Shown in pieces: positions 14,725 through 23,149 of a stretch of DNA of 40,276 bases. The translations under genes were made by a program, and so were the position numbers. Origin of the DNA: an uncultured Pelagibacteraceae bacterium (GTDB taxonomy: Bacteria; Pseudomonadota; Alphaproteobacteria; Pelagibacterales; Pelagibacteraceae). The notes under the pieces are model-generated. The model did not search any database. It was not told where the DNA came from and saw only the letters and a program-made list of their open reading frames with translations. The stretch lies in NCBI GenBank assembly GCA_902557215.1, contig CACDZM010000009.1:1-40276 (forward strand). The letters are read 5' to 3'. Numbering within the stretch: position 1 is the first letter of the stretch; the number at the start of each line of letters is the position of its first letter.

Positions 14725-17052
14725 ATGAGTTTGTTAAAAAAAATTCTTGTTGTTTTTTTCCTTTTATTTCAAATCTCTAGCTCATTTGCAGAGATGGTAA
14801 CTTTCAATCAAAGAGTAACTGTAAACGAAGTAGGTGAGACTGATAAAGGAGGAACTGGTTCAGATGATGCAGATTGGGGAATAGCAGCTGGTATTGAATT
14901 TAATCCTGATGGAACAAAAATGTTTGTCAGTTTTTCACAAAATTTTGACGGTACTGGAGAAATAGATCCTTTAATTATTAATACATACAATTTGTCTATT
15001 CCTTATGATATCTCAACATCGACTTATGCAGGTGACGGTCAAAGATGTACATTTGATCGAGATGTTGGACAATTAACTAATCACAGATTATACGACCTAG
15101 AAATATCTAATGACGGAATGAAAATGTTAGCGGTTACTAGAAATGCAAAAGCTAATGCAGACGATGACCATGCATATGTACTTAGTTTAACTTCTCCTTA
15201 CGATATATCATCTTGTCAAAGAAGTTCCACAACTACAGATATAGATAGTGACGCCTTTTTACTTGGAAGTAATGCGGGTAGAACGAGTGATTTAAGTAAA
15301 AATCGATTAGAAGGTATAGAGATAAATGAAGATGGAAGTAAACTATTTTTACTTTTTATGGATAATGTCGCAAGTAATAATGTAGGAGGAAGAATTTATG
15401 AATTTAATCTTTCAACTCCATTTGACTTATCATCATCATCAATGTCATTGGTTCTGAATGCGGGAATTATATTAAGTGAAGATACATCTACTGGTGTACA
15501 CGGCCCAGCCTCAATGAGATTTAGTGCTAATGGAAAAAGACTATTTGTCACTAGTCATGCTCCTGGAGGCACAAAGAGAGTTACTCAAATTTCTTTAACT
15601 AATGCATATGATACATCGTCATTTGTGATTGACGGAAATTATGACTTAAGCGACGCATCATATAATAACTCGCAGCCAAGAGGTATCGCGTTTAATTCAA
15701 GTGGACTAAAAATGTATCTTACGAAAGATAGAAGTGGTAATCCTAATGCTGGATTAGATCAAGTTTTAGAATATGATTTAGTTTGTCCTTTCAATATTAT
15801 AGCTGGTAAATGTCCCTCTATTACTGAAAATAAAGATAGAACTGGAGTGGCCATAGCTCAGATAGAAATTGCAAAAAGAAATATTGATCATTCGACAAAC
15901 TCTGCATTAAACCGTTTAAAGTGGATTAGAAGAAATAAAGATAACCAAAATTTAACTAATTTAAATATTGACTTTAATTTTAACAATCAAAGATTAGCCT
16001 CTTTAACACAAGTTATTAAAACATCAGCTACTAATAAAAAAACGAAAAATAATGAAAAAGTACAAGATGTATTTTATTGGAGTGAGGGTAGTATCGCAAT
16101 AGGAAGAGTTGGCGATACTAGTATTTCTTCAACAAAAAAAATTGATACTAATCGAATAACATTTGGAGCTGATAAATTTATTAGCAATAAAGCATTAAGA
16201 GGTTTGGCATTTAGTATTGGAAGAAATAATGTTGATGTTGGTACCAAGGGTAGCAACCTAGATACTGATACCTATAATATTACTTATTACGATACCACTC
16301 CTATAAAAGACGATACCAAATTTTTAGATAAAATTTTTGGTTTTGGTAAATTAAATTCAGACTTATTAACTGTTTTGGATGGTAAAAAACTAACTGCAGA
16401 TAGGTCAGGTCATCAATTATATGGAACCATTAGAATTAAAGATGAAATTGAAAAAAATAATTTTACTTTTATCCCATCTGGAAGATTTGACATTGGTCAT
16501 ACTATGTTAGGAAGTTATGAAGAGACTGGTCAAGGAGCAATTGCTGTTGATAAACAACACATTAGAACAAGAAAAATTAGAGCAGGATTAGCGGCAGTTG
16601 AAAATTTATCTAATAATCAATACACTTTTAAAAGACATGGTAAAATAGAGTATGTTGCAGATATCGAGCGTTCATCTGATTTTAAATACAATTATGTTAG
16701 CGATGGTGGCACAAAATTTAATGACAAATTATATTCGGGAGCACTACACAACATCAATGGTGAGATAGGAGTTGATATAATTTTACCAGAAAATTTTAGT
16801 ATTTTTCTAATATATGAACGTAATCAAGCCCTAGGCGTTGGTCATACAGATAACTTACATATTGCTATTGGCTATTTACCAAACAAGAAAACAAATTATT
16901 CTATCTTTCTAGATGGCACTGATGACACCAAAACAAATTATGTCATTAGTAAAAATATCAATGATTTCCTTATAGACTTTAAATTAACAAGTCATTTGAT
17001 GAGACCAGAGGAATACGAGGAAGCTTCCTTTAATTTAAGACGTAAATTCTAG
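14725..17052 (+). CDS. Outer-membrane autotransporter-like protein with beta-propeller passenger (copy 1)
   Basis: The 775-residue protein starts with a signal peptide ending ISSSFA|EM (about residue 22). Residues 25-350 are propeller-like repeats built on GIEFNPDGTKMFV, YDLEISNDGMKMLAV, IEINEDGSKLFLL, MRFSANGKRLFVT and AFNSSGLKMYLT, alternating with S-x-PYDIS-type strands. A Cys-bounded joint (CPFNIIAGKC, about 354) leads to a helical linker, SALNRLKWIRRNKD. From about 448 (DVFYWSEGSIAIGRVGDT) to the end, alternating strands form an autotransporter-type barrel ending in Phe (FNLRRKF), as recognised by the BAM complex. It would expose the propeller at the cell surface. The ligand is unknown and no protease motif was seen. 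It is followed at 75 bases by a paralogue, evidently from tandem duplication. Confidence 0.8.
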   Translation: MSLLKKILVVFFLLFQISSSFAEMVTFNQRVTVNEVGETDKGGTGSDDADWGIAAGIEFNPDGTKMFVSFSQNFDGTGEIDPLIINTYNLSIPYDISTSTYAGDGQRCTFDRDVGQLTNHRLYDLEISNDGMKMLAVTRNAKANADDDHAYVLSLTSPYDISSCQRSSTTTDIDSDAFLLGSNAGRTSDLSKNRLEGIEINEDGSKLFLLFMDNVASNNVGGRIYEFNLSTPFDLSSSSMSLVLNAGIILSEDTSTGVHGPASMRFSANGKRLFVTSHAPGGTKRVTQISLTNAYDTSSFVIDGNYDLSDASYNNSQPRGIAFNSSGLKMYLTKDRSGNPNAGLDQVLEYDLVCPFNIIAGKCPSITENKDRTGVAIAQIEIAKRNIDHSTNSALNRLKWIRRNKDNQNLTNLNIDFNFNNQRLASLTQVIKTSATNKKTKNNEKVQDVFYWSEGSIAIGRVGDTSISSTKKIDTNRITFGADKFISNKALRGLAFSIGRNNVDVGTKGSNLDTDTYNITYYDTTPIKDDTKFLDKIFGFGKLNSDLLTVLDGKKLTADRSGHQLYGTIRIKDEIEKNNFTFIPSGRFDIGHTMLGSYEETGQGAIAVDKQHIRTRKIRAGLAAVENLSNNQYTFKRHGKIEYVADIERSSDFKYNYVSDGGTKFNDKLYSGALHNINGEIGVDIILPENFSIFLIYERNQALGVGHTDNLHIAIGYLPNKKTNYSIFLDGTDDTKTNYVISKNINDFLIDFKLTSHLMRPEEYEEASFNLRRKF

Positions 17053-17127
17053 TAAAAATTAAAGTTTTTAATTATCATCAATTTTAGTTATATTTCACCG
17101 ATTAAAATTTAACGGTACTATATTATA
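17053..17127 (+). promoter_or_regulatory. Short gap between the paralogues, weak hairpin and possible promoter
   Basis: A 7-base inverted repeat, AATTAAA-GTT-TTTAATT (17057-17073), is all A/T and would be a weak hairpin at best. TAAAAT near 17103 and TATATT near 17119 could be -10 elements, but neither has a good -35. The two copies may be cotranscribed or separately expressed; the sequence does not settle it. Confidence 0.25.
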
Positions 17128-19356
17128 ATGTCTATACTCAAAAGAATTCTGGTTATATTTTTCCTATCACTGCCAATCTCAAATTCATTTGCAGATATGG
17201 TTACTTTTGTACAGAGCACAGTTACTCAAACCCAAACTAATTTTCCTGGTGGAGTTCATTTTAATCCTGACGGAACTAAAATGTTTGTGCTATCTGCATT
17301 TAAACTTTCTGGAGATTACTCTAAAGTAAGTGAATTTAATTTATCTACACCATTTGATCTTTCTACCAGTAGTTATGCTGGTGATGGTGAAAGCTGCATA
17401 TTAAATTCTGGTAACACCACTACTGGTCCAGTAAATAGGGTCTTTGGTTTAAAATTCTCAAAAGATGGAATGATGATGTTTGTTGCAACAGGCAGGTCTA
17501 GCCCCGATGACGACGCCGATTTAGTATTTAGATTTGATTTAACTTCACCTTTCGACATCTCAACATGCTCTTTTGCAAATCAAACAACTGGCCTTGATAC
17601 CACTGCCCTACAAAATGGTAGTAACGCGGGACCTAGAGCATCAGCAAAAAATAAAAACTATATAAGAGGTTTTGACATAAGTGGTGATGGAAAAAAATTA
17701 TTCGTAGTTTACCATGGTCAAACCACCGCTGACACAAGATTATTAGAGTACGAACTTGCAACTGCATTTGATTTAAGTAGTGATATATCACTTGTTACAA
17801 ATGCTGGAATAGATATAGGAGATCAAACAGAAAATCCTAAAGGAATCAAACTAAGCCCTGATGGAAAAAGACTTTGGACTGTTGATCATCAATCTGGCAG
17901 TGTAGATGTATCTCAATTTACTCTTGATGTGGCATATTCCACATCTTCATTCACCATAGATGGTTCCGTTTCAATAGAGTCTACTAATGGTCAACCATCA
18001 GGGATCACGTTTAGTACCAGTGGGTTAAAAATGTTTGTTGGTCGTGATAATGATGCTGCTAATCGAGGTATTGTAGAATATGACTTAGTTTGTCCTTTTA
18101 ATATAATTGCTGGCAAATGTCCTCCAATTACAGAAAATAAAGACAGAGCAGGTATAGCGATAGCTCAAATAGAAATTGCAAAAAGAGCGATTGATCAATC
18201 AACCGATACCGCTTTGAATAGATTGAAGTGGATTAGAAGAAATAAAGATAAACAAAATTTAACTAATTTAAATATAGACTTTAATTTTAATAATCAAAGA
18301 TTAGCTTCTTTAACTGAAGTTATCCGAACTTCTGCTGTGAAAAAGAAAGCAAAAGATAAAGATGAGAAAAGAGATGTATTTTATTGGAGCGAGGGAAGTA
18401 TTGCTATTGGCCGAGTAGGAGATACTCGTATTTCCTCTACTAAAGAAATTAACACCAACAGAATAACAGTTGGAGCTGATAGATTTATAGACGATAAAGC
18501 CCTAAGAGGTTTAGCATTTAGTGTTGGGAGAAGTAATGTTGATGTTGGCAATAAGGGTAGTAACGTTGATGCTGATACTTATAACCTCACTTATTACAGC
18601 ACATCTCCCATGAAGGATGATAAAAAATTTGTTGATACCATTATTGGTATTGGCAAAATTCGCTCTGATATACTGACGGTATTAGATAGTAAAGAATTGA
18701 CTGCTAATCGAAAAGGTAAACAAATATTTGGAACAATAAGAATTAAAGATGAAATAAAGGGAGATAAATTTACATTAATTCCATCTGGACGATTTGATAT
18801 CGGTCACACTTTACTTGATGACTATGAAGAAATCGGTGTTGGTGGAATTATTGTTGAAAAACAACATATTAGAACCAAAAATCTTAGAGCATCTCTTTCA
18901 GCAGTAGAAGATGTATCAAACGATAAGTATACCATAAAACGCCATGGAAAAATTGAGTATCGGGCTGATATAGATCGATCATCCGATTTTAAATATAAAT
19001 ATAAAGAAGGATCAAGTGCTTTTAACGATACCTTACATGTAGGAGCTTTACATAACATTACTGGTGAATTAGGTATCGATATCGTTTTTCCTGAAAATTA
19101 TAGCATTTTTATAATCTACGAAAGAGACCAAGCCATTGATTATGGACATACAGATAATTTACATATTGCAATTGGCTATTTACCAAATAAAAACACAAAT
19201 TATTCTATACAACTTGATAGCATCGACAATACAAAATCAAATTATGTTATTAGTAAAAACATCAATGATTTCCTGATTGATTTTAAATTAACAAATCATT
19301 TAATGAGACCTGACGATTACGAAGAGGCATCATTTAATTTAAGACGTAAGTTTTAA
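17128..19356 (+). CDS. Outer-membrane autotransporter-like protein with beta-propeller passenger (copy 2)
   Basis: The 742-residue tandem paralogue of the preceding gene has the same layout: signal peptide ending ISNSFA|DM (about 22), a propeller with VHFNPDGTKMFVL, LKFSKDGMMMFVA, FDISGDGKKLFVV, IKLSPDGKRLWTV and ITFSTSGLKMFVG repeats (25-320), the CPFNIIAGKC joint (about 322), the RLKWIRRNKD linker, and a barrel from about 416 ending FNLRRKF. Over the 82 residues beginning CPFNII the two copies differ at only 10 positions, and the extreme C-termini are almost identical. The propellers align only loosely and differ in length. This fits a shared export barrel with diversifying exposed domains. 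Its stop directly abuts the stop of a convergent gene. The surface role (adhesion, binding or decoy) is unknown. Confidence 0.8.
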   Translation: MSILKRILVIFFLSLPISNSFADMVTFVQSTVTQTQTNFPGGVHFNPDGTKMFVLSAFKLSGDYSKVSEFNLSTPFDLSTSSYAGDGESCILNSGNTTTGPVNRVFGLKFSKDGMMMFVATGRSSPDDDADLVFRFDLTSPFDISTCSFANQTTGLDTTALQNGSNAGPRASAKNKNYIRGFDISGDGKKLFVVYHGQTTADTRLLEYELATAFDLSSDISLVTNAGIDIGDQTENPKGIKLSPDGKRLWTVDHQSGSVDVSQFTLDVAYSTSSFTIDGSVSIESTNGQPSGITFSTSGLKMFVGRDNDAANRGIVEYDLVCPFNIIAGKCPPITENKDRAGIAIAQIEIAKRAIDQSTDTALNRLKWIRRNKDKQNLTNLNIDFNFNNQRLASLTEVIRTSAVKKKAKDKDEKRDVFYWSEGSIAIGRVGDTRISSTKEINTNRITVGADRFIDDKALRGLAFSVGRSNVDVGNKGSNVDADTYNLTYYSTSPMKDDKKFVDTIIGIGKIRSDILTVLDSKELTANRKGKQIFGTIRIKDEIKGDKFTLIPSGRFDIGHTLLDDYEEIGVGGIIVEKQHIRTKNLRASLSAVEDVSNDKYTIKRHGKIEYRADIDRSSDFKYKYKEGSSAFNDTLHVGALHNITGELGIDIVFPENYSIFIIYERDQAIDYGHTDNLHIAIGYLPNKNTNYSIQLDSIDNTKSNYVISKNINDFLIDFKLTNHLMRPDDYEEASFNLRRKF

Positions 19357-19698
19357 TTAAAAAAAGATATAATAAATCACCCAGGCAATTAAAGAATACT
19401 CAACAAGAGTTTTAAATAATAAAAGATTTTTTTCGCTAAATTTTGAAATTAGAAATTTCCTTAAAAAATAAAAACCTATGTGAACCAGTAATACCCCAGA
19501 AACTATCCCAATTACTGTAGACCCGATTGAAAAATTTTTATAACCAAAATAACAAGCTGCAATTAATGTAAGCCAAGAAACTTTTGATATAAATAATTTA
19601 AAGATTAATCCAGCTTTTTTATCAAAAACTGATTGTGTTTTTATTATTGAATATGACCAAACAATTCCTGTTAAGAACGTAATATATTTTATTATCAA
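19357..19698 (-). CDS. Small integral membrane protein, unknown function
   Basis: The 113-residue protein is strongly hydrophobic, with about four predicted helices (roughly residues 3-18, 38-50, 57-77 and 93-112). Translation seems to start at TTG 19698 in a TTGA overlap with the stop of the preceding gene; no ATG lies nearby. It is the last gene of the dadA-like to msrB operon and ends flush against the convergent propeller gene. The family is not recognised. The coupled overlap argues that it is real and made together with its neighbour. Confidence 0.55.
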   Translation of the reverse strand: MIIKYITFLTGIVWSYSIIKTQSVFDKKAGLIFKLFISKVSWLTLIAACYFGYKNFSIGSTVIGIVSGVLLVHIGFYFLRKFLISKFSEKNLLLFKTLVEYSLIAWVIYYIFF

Positions 19699-20039
19699 TT
19701 GATAACCTCAATTTCATTAATGATACTCAAAATTTTCCCACCTCTAATAACTGCATTAACTCTTGCACATTCGTAATAAGCAAAGGAAGTTTCCTCGGCT
19801 ATTTGTTTCATTTCTAAACACTTAGATCTATTTTTTGTTAGTAAATGCTCTTTTAATTCTGGTGGATCACCTAAATACATCATTAACCCAATTACTTCGT
19901 CTTCCTTCTCATAATCCGCGAGTTCCTCTAATTGTGCCACTCTATCATCAACACCTATTTCAAAATTCTTAAAGGCAACAAATCCTTTATATGCAATAAA
20001 GGCTAAAACTAAATAAAAGACTATCTTTATCTTACTCAT
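19695..20039 (-). CDS. Membrane-anchored small protein, unknown function
   Basis: The 114-residue protein has one N-terminal helix (residues 5-22) and a charged extracytoplasmic domain with two cysteines (SKCLEMK and YYECARVNAV) that could form a disulphide. The middle is acidic (QLEELADYEKEDEVIGLMM). The start ATG 20039 overlaps the end of msrB by eight bases. No domain is recognised. Its position directly after a methionine sulfoxide reductase makes an envelope redox or repair role conceivable, without direct evidence. Confidence 0.6.
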   Translation of the reverse strand: MSKIKIVFYLVLAFIAYKGFVAFKNFEIGVDDRVAQLEELADYEKEDEVIGLMMYLGDPPELKEHLLTKNRSKCLEMKQIAEETSFAYYECARVNAVIRGGKILSIINEIEVIN

Positions 20040-20406
20040 TTGACTCTTTAAAAACTAAACAAACTCCATTATTACAATATCTTTTACCAGTTGGCTTTGG
20101 TCCATCATCAAAAATGTGTCCATGATGGGCTTTACAACTCTTGCAATGATATTCTGTTCTGGCATACCCAATTAAATGATCTGTTTTAGTTTCAAAAACA
20201 TCAGGTAGTGATTGGTAAAAAGATGGCCAACCCGATCCACTTTCATACTTTGTTTGAGAATCGAATAATTTTACTCCGCAGTTAGCACAGTGATAACTGC
20301 CTTTACGTTTCTCATTATTTAATTCACTTGAGCCTGGAGGCTCTGTACCATCTTCAAACATGACTAATTTTTGTACTGAAGAAAGATTAGGGTTTTTTTT
20401 ATCCAT
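20032..20406 (-). CDS. msrB: Peptide-methionine (R)-S-oxide reductase MsrB
   Basis: This enzyme reduces the R epimer of methionine sulfoxide in proteins. At 124 residues it is a normal stand-alone SelR domain without signal peptide, hence cytoplasmic. Both zinc CxxC pairs are present (CANC and CKSC), with the substrate segment SGSGWPSF, then HHGHIFDDGPKPTGKRYC, whose Cys is the catalytic residue. The tail reads CNNGVCLVF, with an extra Cys five residues after the catalytic one, where most homologues have a non-Cys residue. It could serve as a resolving Cys. It overlaps the HDAC-like gene by eight bases and the next gene by eight. Confidence 0.93.
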   Translation of the reverse strand: MDKKNPNLSSVQKLVMFEDGTEPPGSSELNNEKRKGSYHCANCGVKLFDSQTKYESGSGWPSFYQSLPDVFETKTDHLIGYARTEYHCKSCKAHHGHIFDDGPKPTGKRYCNNGVCLVFKESNE

Positions 20407-21304
20407 TTGGTGATATTAATTCAGCACATGATTGATGTAAATAAGAGTGTAGCTCAACAAGTTTGTTAAAATCTTTATTATATCCACCCCCTAAAACACC
20501 ACACAGAGGAATATTTTTTGAAAAAAAATTTTCTATAACAATTTCATCTCTACTTTTGATACCTTCATCTGAAATTTTTAATTTACCTAAACGATCATTA
20601 AAGTGAACGTCAACCCCAGCAATATAAAAGACAAAATCAAATTTTTCTTTATTAAGCTGATCCAAACAACCTTTAAGTGAATTTGTATATTCTAAGTCTT
20701 CAATATTATCCTCAAGTTCAACATCAAGATCACTAATAGATTTTTTTGCAGGATAATTAGATTTTGAATGCATACTAAAAGTGAATACGCTTTTATTATT
20801 TTTGAATATATCTGAATTACCATTTCCTTGATGAACATCTAGATCTACAATTAATATTTTTTTTGCTAAATCTCTGTCTAGTAAATATTGAGCAGCAACG
20901 GCCACATCATTAAAAACACAATATCCAGCGCCGCTATCAAAAGTTGCATGATGGCTGCCGCCAGCAGTATTACAAGCCAAACGATTACTCATCGCAAGTT
21001 TTGCGGCTAAAACTGTTCCCCCTGTTGCAACTAGAGATCTTTGAACAACGCTATCAACTAGTGGAAAGCCTATTTTTTTTACACCATTTTCGTCTAATGT
21101 TTTGTTCTTTATATCTTTAATATATTTTTCTGAATGAGCTCTTTTTAAAGTTTCATCAGAACATGGATAAGGTTTATGAAATTTTTTAACTATTTTATTT
21201 TTAATCAAATAATTTGCTAGTTCACCAAACTTATTAATTGGAAATTTATGATCATCGCCTATCTTAGCAAAATAATCTTCATGATTGACTACCGGAAGAT
21301 CCAT
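20399..21304 (-). CDS. Histone deacetylase-family deacetylase (HDAC/AcuC/acetylpolyamine amidohydrolase superfamily)
   Basis: This is a zinc-dependent amidohydrolase of 301 residues, a normal single-domain length. Family motifs in order: HSEKYIKDI (substrate entrance), TAGGSHHATFDSGAGYCVFND with the catalytic His-His pair, DLDVHQGNG carrying zinc-binding Asp and His, AGVDVHFNDRLGKL with the third zinc ligand, and GVLGGGYNKD with the transition-state Tyr. Bacterial members deacetylate acetylpolyamines, acetyl-lysine of acetyl-CoA synthetase or other N-acetyl compounds; the substrate here is not determined. It lies one base after the hydroxyacid dehydrogenase gene and overlaps msrB, in an operon with a DadA-like oxidase. 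Release of acetyl from an N-acetylated amine or amino acid would fit that setting. Confidence 0.87.
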   Translation of the reverse strand: MDLPVVNHEDYFAKIGDDHKFPINKFGELANYLIKNKIVKKFHKPYPCSDETLKRAHSEKYIKDIKNKTLDENGVKKIGFPLVDSVVQRSLVATGGTVLAAKLAMSNRLACNTAGGSHHATFDSGAGYCVFNDVAVAAQYLLDRDLAKKILIVDLDVHQGNGNSDIFKNNKSVFTFSMHSKSNYPAKKSISDLDVELEDNIEDLEYTNSLKGCLDQLNKEKFDFVFYIAGVDVHFNDRLGKLKISDEGIKSRDEIVIENFFSKNIPLCGVLGGGYNKDFNKLVELHSYLHQSCAELISPNG

Positions 21305-21305
21305 T

Positions 21306-22256
21306 TTACTCTATTACACGGATTGGTTTACCATTTACACAAGCTTCTAAAGCTTCAATCATTTGTGTGTAAAAAATACTATAATTTTCAGCTGTCACAT
21401 ATCCAATATGTGGTGTGAGCAATGCATTCGGTAAAAATCTTAGCTTATTATTTTCCGGTAATGGTTCTTTTTCATAAACATCTAAACCTGCACCAGCTAT
21501 TTCATTAGTTGATAAGGCAATAATCAAATCATGCTCATTGACGATTGGTCCCCTTGAGGTATTTATTAAAAAAGCAGTTTTTTTCATTTTATCTAATTCT
21601 TTAATCGTAATACAATTTTTATATCTCTCGCCACCTTGTACATGGATAGATAAAAAATCAGAGTTTTTAATTAAATCATCTTTGCTACATGGAAGAACAT
21701 TTAATTCTTTGCATTTATCTAAATTAAGATTTTCACTCCAAGCCATGACTTCCATACCAAAAGCTTTACCAATTTTTGCAACTTCTGTACCCACTCTTCC
21801 AAGACCAATAAGACCAAGAATTTTTCCTTTAAGCTCAACACCTAAAGTTGTTTGCCAGTAACCTTGATACATATTATCAATTTCCTCTTTAAAATTTCTT
21901 GCCAAACCCAAAATTAATGACCAAGTAAGCTCAGGTGTTGAATTTATATTCATCTCAGTACCACAAACAATTATTTTCCTCTTTTTTGCAGTTTCTAAAT
22001 CTATTGATCTATTTCTTAAACCACTGGTAATGACAAATTTTAATTTTGTTAAATTATCAATTAAATTTTTAGTAATCGGTGTTCTTTCTCTCATAATTAA
22101 TAATGCTTCAAAATCTGATAATTGCTCTATAGCATCAGCCTCATCTGCAAAGGCCTCACTAAAAATTTTAAACTCGTATTTTCCTGATAGCTTTTCAATA
22201 TCTACAAATTGTTGAGATACATTTTGATAATCATCTAATATTGCAACTTTAAGCAT
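21306..22256 (-). CDS. NAD-dependent D-2-hydroxyacid dehydrogenase
   Basis: The 316-residue protein of the D-isomer-specific 2-hydroxyacid dehydrogenase family interconverts a 2-oxo acid and a D-2-hydroxy acid using NAD(P). The nucleotide fold shows GLIGLGRVGTEVAKIGKAFG. The catalytic Arg is in LINTSRGPIVNE, the Glu in LDVYEKEPLP, and the His in LTPHIGYVT. The N-terminal MLKVAILDDYQNV is typical of the phosphoglycerate dehydrogenase-like branch found in many alphaproteobacteria. It has no ACT domain, so it is unlikely to be the regulated SerA. It overlaps the EamA transporter gene by eight bases. With the DadA-like oxidase upstream, it could reduce the keto acid released. Confidence 0.88.
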   Translation of the reverse strand: MLKVAILDDYQNVSQQFVDIEKLSGKYEFKIFSEAFADEADAIEQLSDFEALLIMRERTPITKNLIDNLTKLKFVITSGLRNRSIDLETAKKRKIIVCGTEMNINSTPELTWSLILGLARNFKEEIDNMYQGYWQTTLGVELKGKILGLIGLGRVGTEVAKIGKAFGMEVMAWSENLNLDKCKELNVLPCSKDDLIKNSDFLSIHVQGGERYKNCITIKELDKMKKTAFLINTSRGPIVNEHDLIIALSTNEIAGAGLDVYEKEPLPENNKLRFLPNALLTPHIGYVTAENYSIFYTQMIEALEACVNGKPIRVIE

Positions 22257-23145
22257 AAACTTTTCTATTAGATAAATAAATCCCAGACAATATAAAAATA
22301 GCTCCTACAAAATGATAAAGTTCAAATTTTTCTTTGAAAATAATAATTGCCATGACAGCGCTGAATAAAGGCATTAATTGAATAAACATAGATGCTCGAT
22401 TTGGTCCAATTATTTCAATTCCTTTTTGCCAAAAATAATAGGCAGCTATGGCTGGAAAAATTGCTACATATATAAGTATCAAAATAAAGTTTTTATCCAA
22501 ACTTAATTCTAAACCAATTGATTTTTCATAAAAAAATTGAGGAATTAAAAAAAGTATACCTACTGAGACCATTAATTGTATTAAAGTAAATTGTGATAAC
22601 TTGAAGTTATTTTTTTTAAGTAAAGTTGAATATAGAGACCAAGTAATTACACAAACTAGCATCCACATATCCCCTTTATTAAAATCTAAAGAGATAATTT
22701 TTTGTATATCTCCATTTGAAATAATTGATCCAATGCCAATAATTGATAGTACTAATCCAAACAGTTGAAAAATATTTGTTTCCTCAATTTTCATTAAGGA
22801 GGAAAGAACAATCGTTGCAGCAGGAATAGCAGAAAGCATCAACACAGCGTTTATTACTTGTGTATAATTAAGTGCAAAGTAGACTACAGAGTTAAATGTA
22901 CTAATTGTAATCACTCCCATAAAACTAATTACGAGCCAATTCTTCTTGATATAAGGTAAATTTTTAAAAATTTCTTTGTAAGTAAAAGGGATTAGGATAA
23001 ACCAAACAGAAATCCATCTAAAAACATTTAAAGTTAAAGGGGGAATTTCATAAAGGGTTGCAAATTTTCCTACTATAAAATTACCTGACCAACAAAATGT
23101 TGCCAGTACTAAAAATAAATAAGCTGAATAGTTTTTATTTGACAC
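22249..23145 (-). CDS. EamA/DMT-family transporter
   Basis: The 298-residue inner-membrane protein has ten predicted helices arranged as two EamA repeats. It begins SAYLFLVLATFCWSGNFIVGK, the usual first helix of the RhaT/YdcZ-like drug/metabolite transporters, and the second repeat starts near GDMWMLVCVITWSLYSTLLKK. Members mostly export or import amino acids, nucleobases or related small metabolites; the substrate cannot be read from sequence. The start is GTG 23145, four bases after the stop of the FAD oxidoreductase gene, so the pair is cotranscribed and the cargo may be an amino or keto acid handled by that enzyme. Confidence 0.88.
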   Translation of the reverse strand: MSNKNYSAYLFLVLATFCWSGNFIVGKFATLYEIPPLTLNVFRWISVWFILIPFTYKEIFKNLPYIKKNWLVISFMGVITISTFNSVVYFALNYTQVINAVLMLSAIPAATIVLSSLMKIEETNIFQLFGLVLSIIGIGSIISNGDIQKIISLDFNKGDMWMLVCVITWSLYSTLLKKNNFKLSQFTLIQLMVSVGILFLIPQFFYEKSIGLELSLDKNFILILIYVAIFPAIAAYYFWQKGIEIIGPNRASMFIQLMPLFSAVMAIIIFKEKFELYHFVGAIFILSGIYLSNRKVYA

Positions 23146-23149
23146 AAAA

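Noticed and set aside
14808-14990. Small minus-strand frame at the start of the first propeller-barrel gene
   Set aside because: It is a shadow of the signal peptide and first propeller repeats, without start signals.
17057-17073. Possible terminator between the two propeller-barrel genes
   Set aside because: The 7-base stem is entirely A/T with a 3-base loop and is not followed by a T-run, so it is too weak to call a terminator.
14725-19356. Propeller-barrel pair as a contact-dependent toxin/immunity system
   Set aside because: There is no toxin-like C-terminus, no small immunity gene and no TpsB-type partner; the C-terminal halves are barrels.
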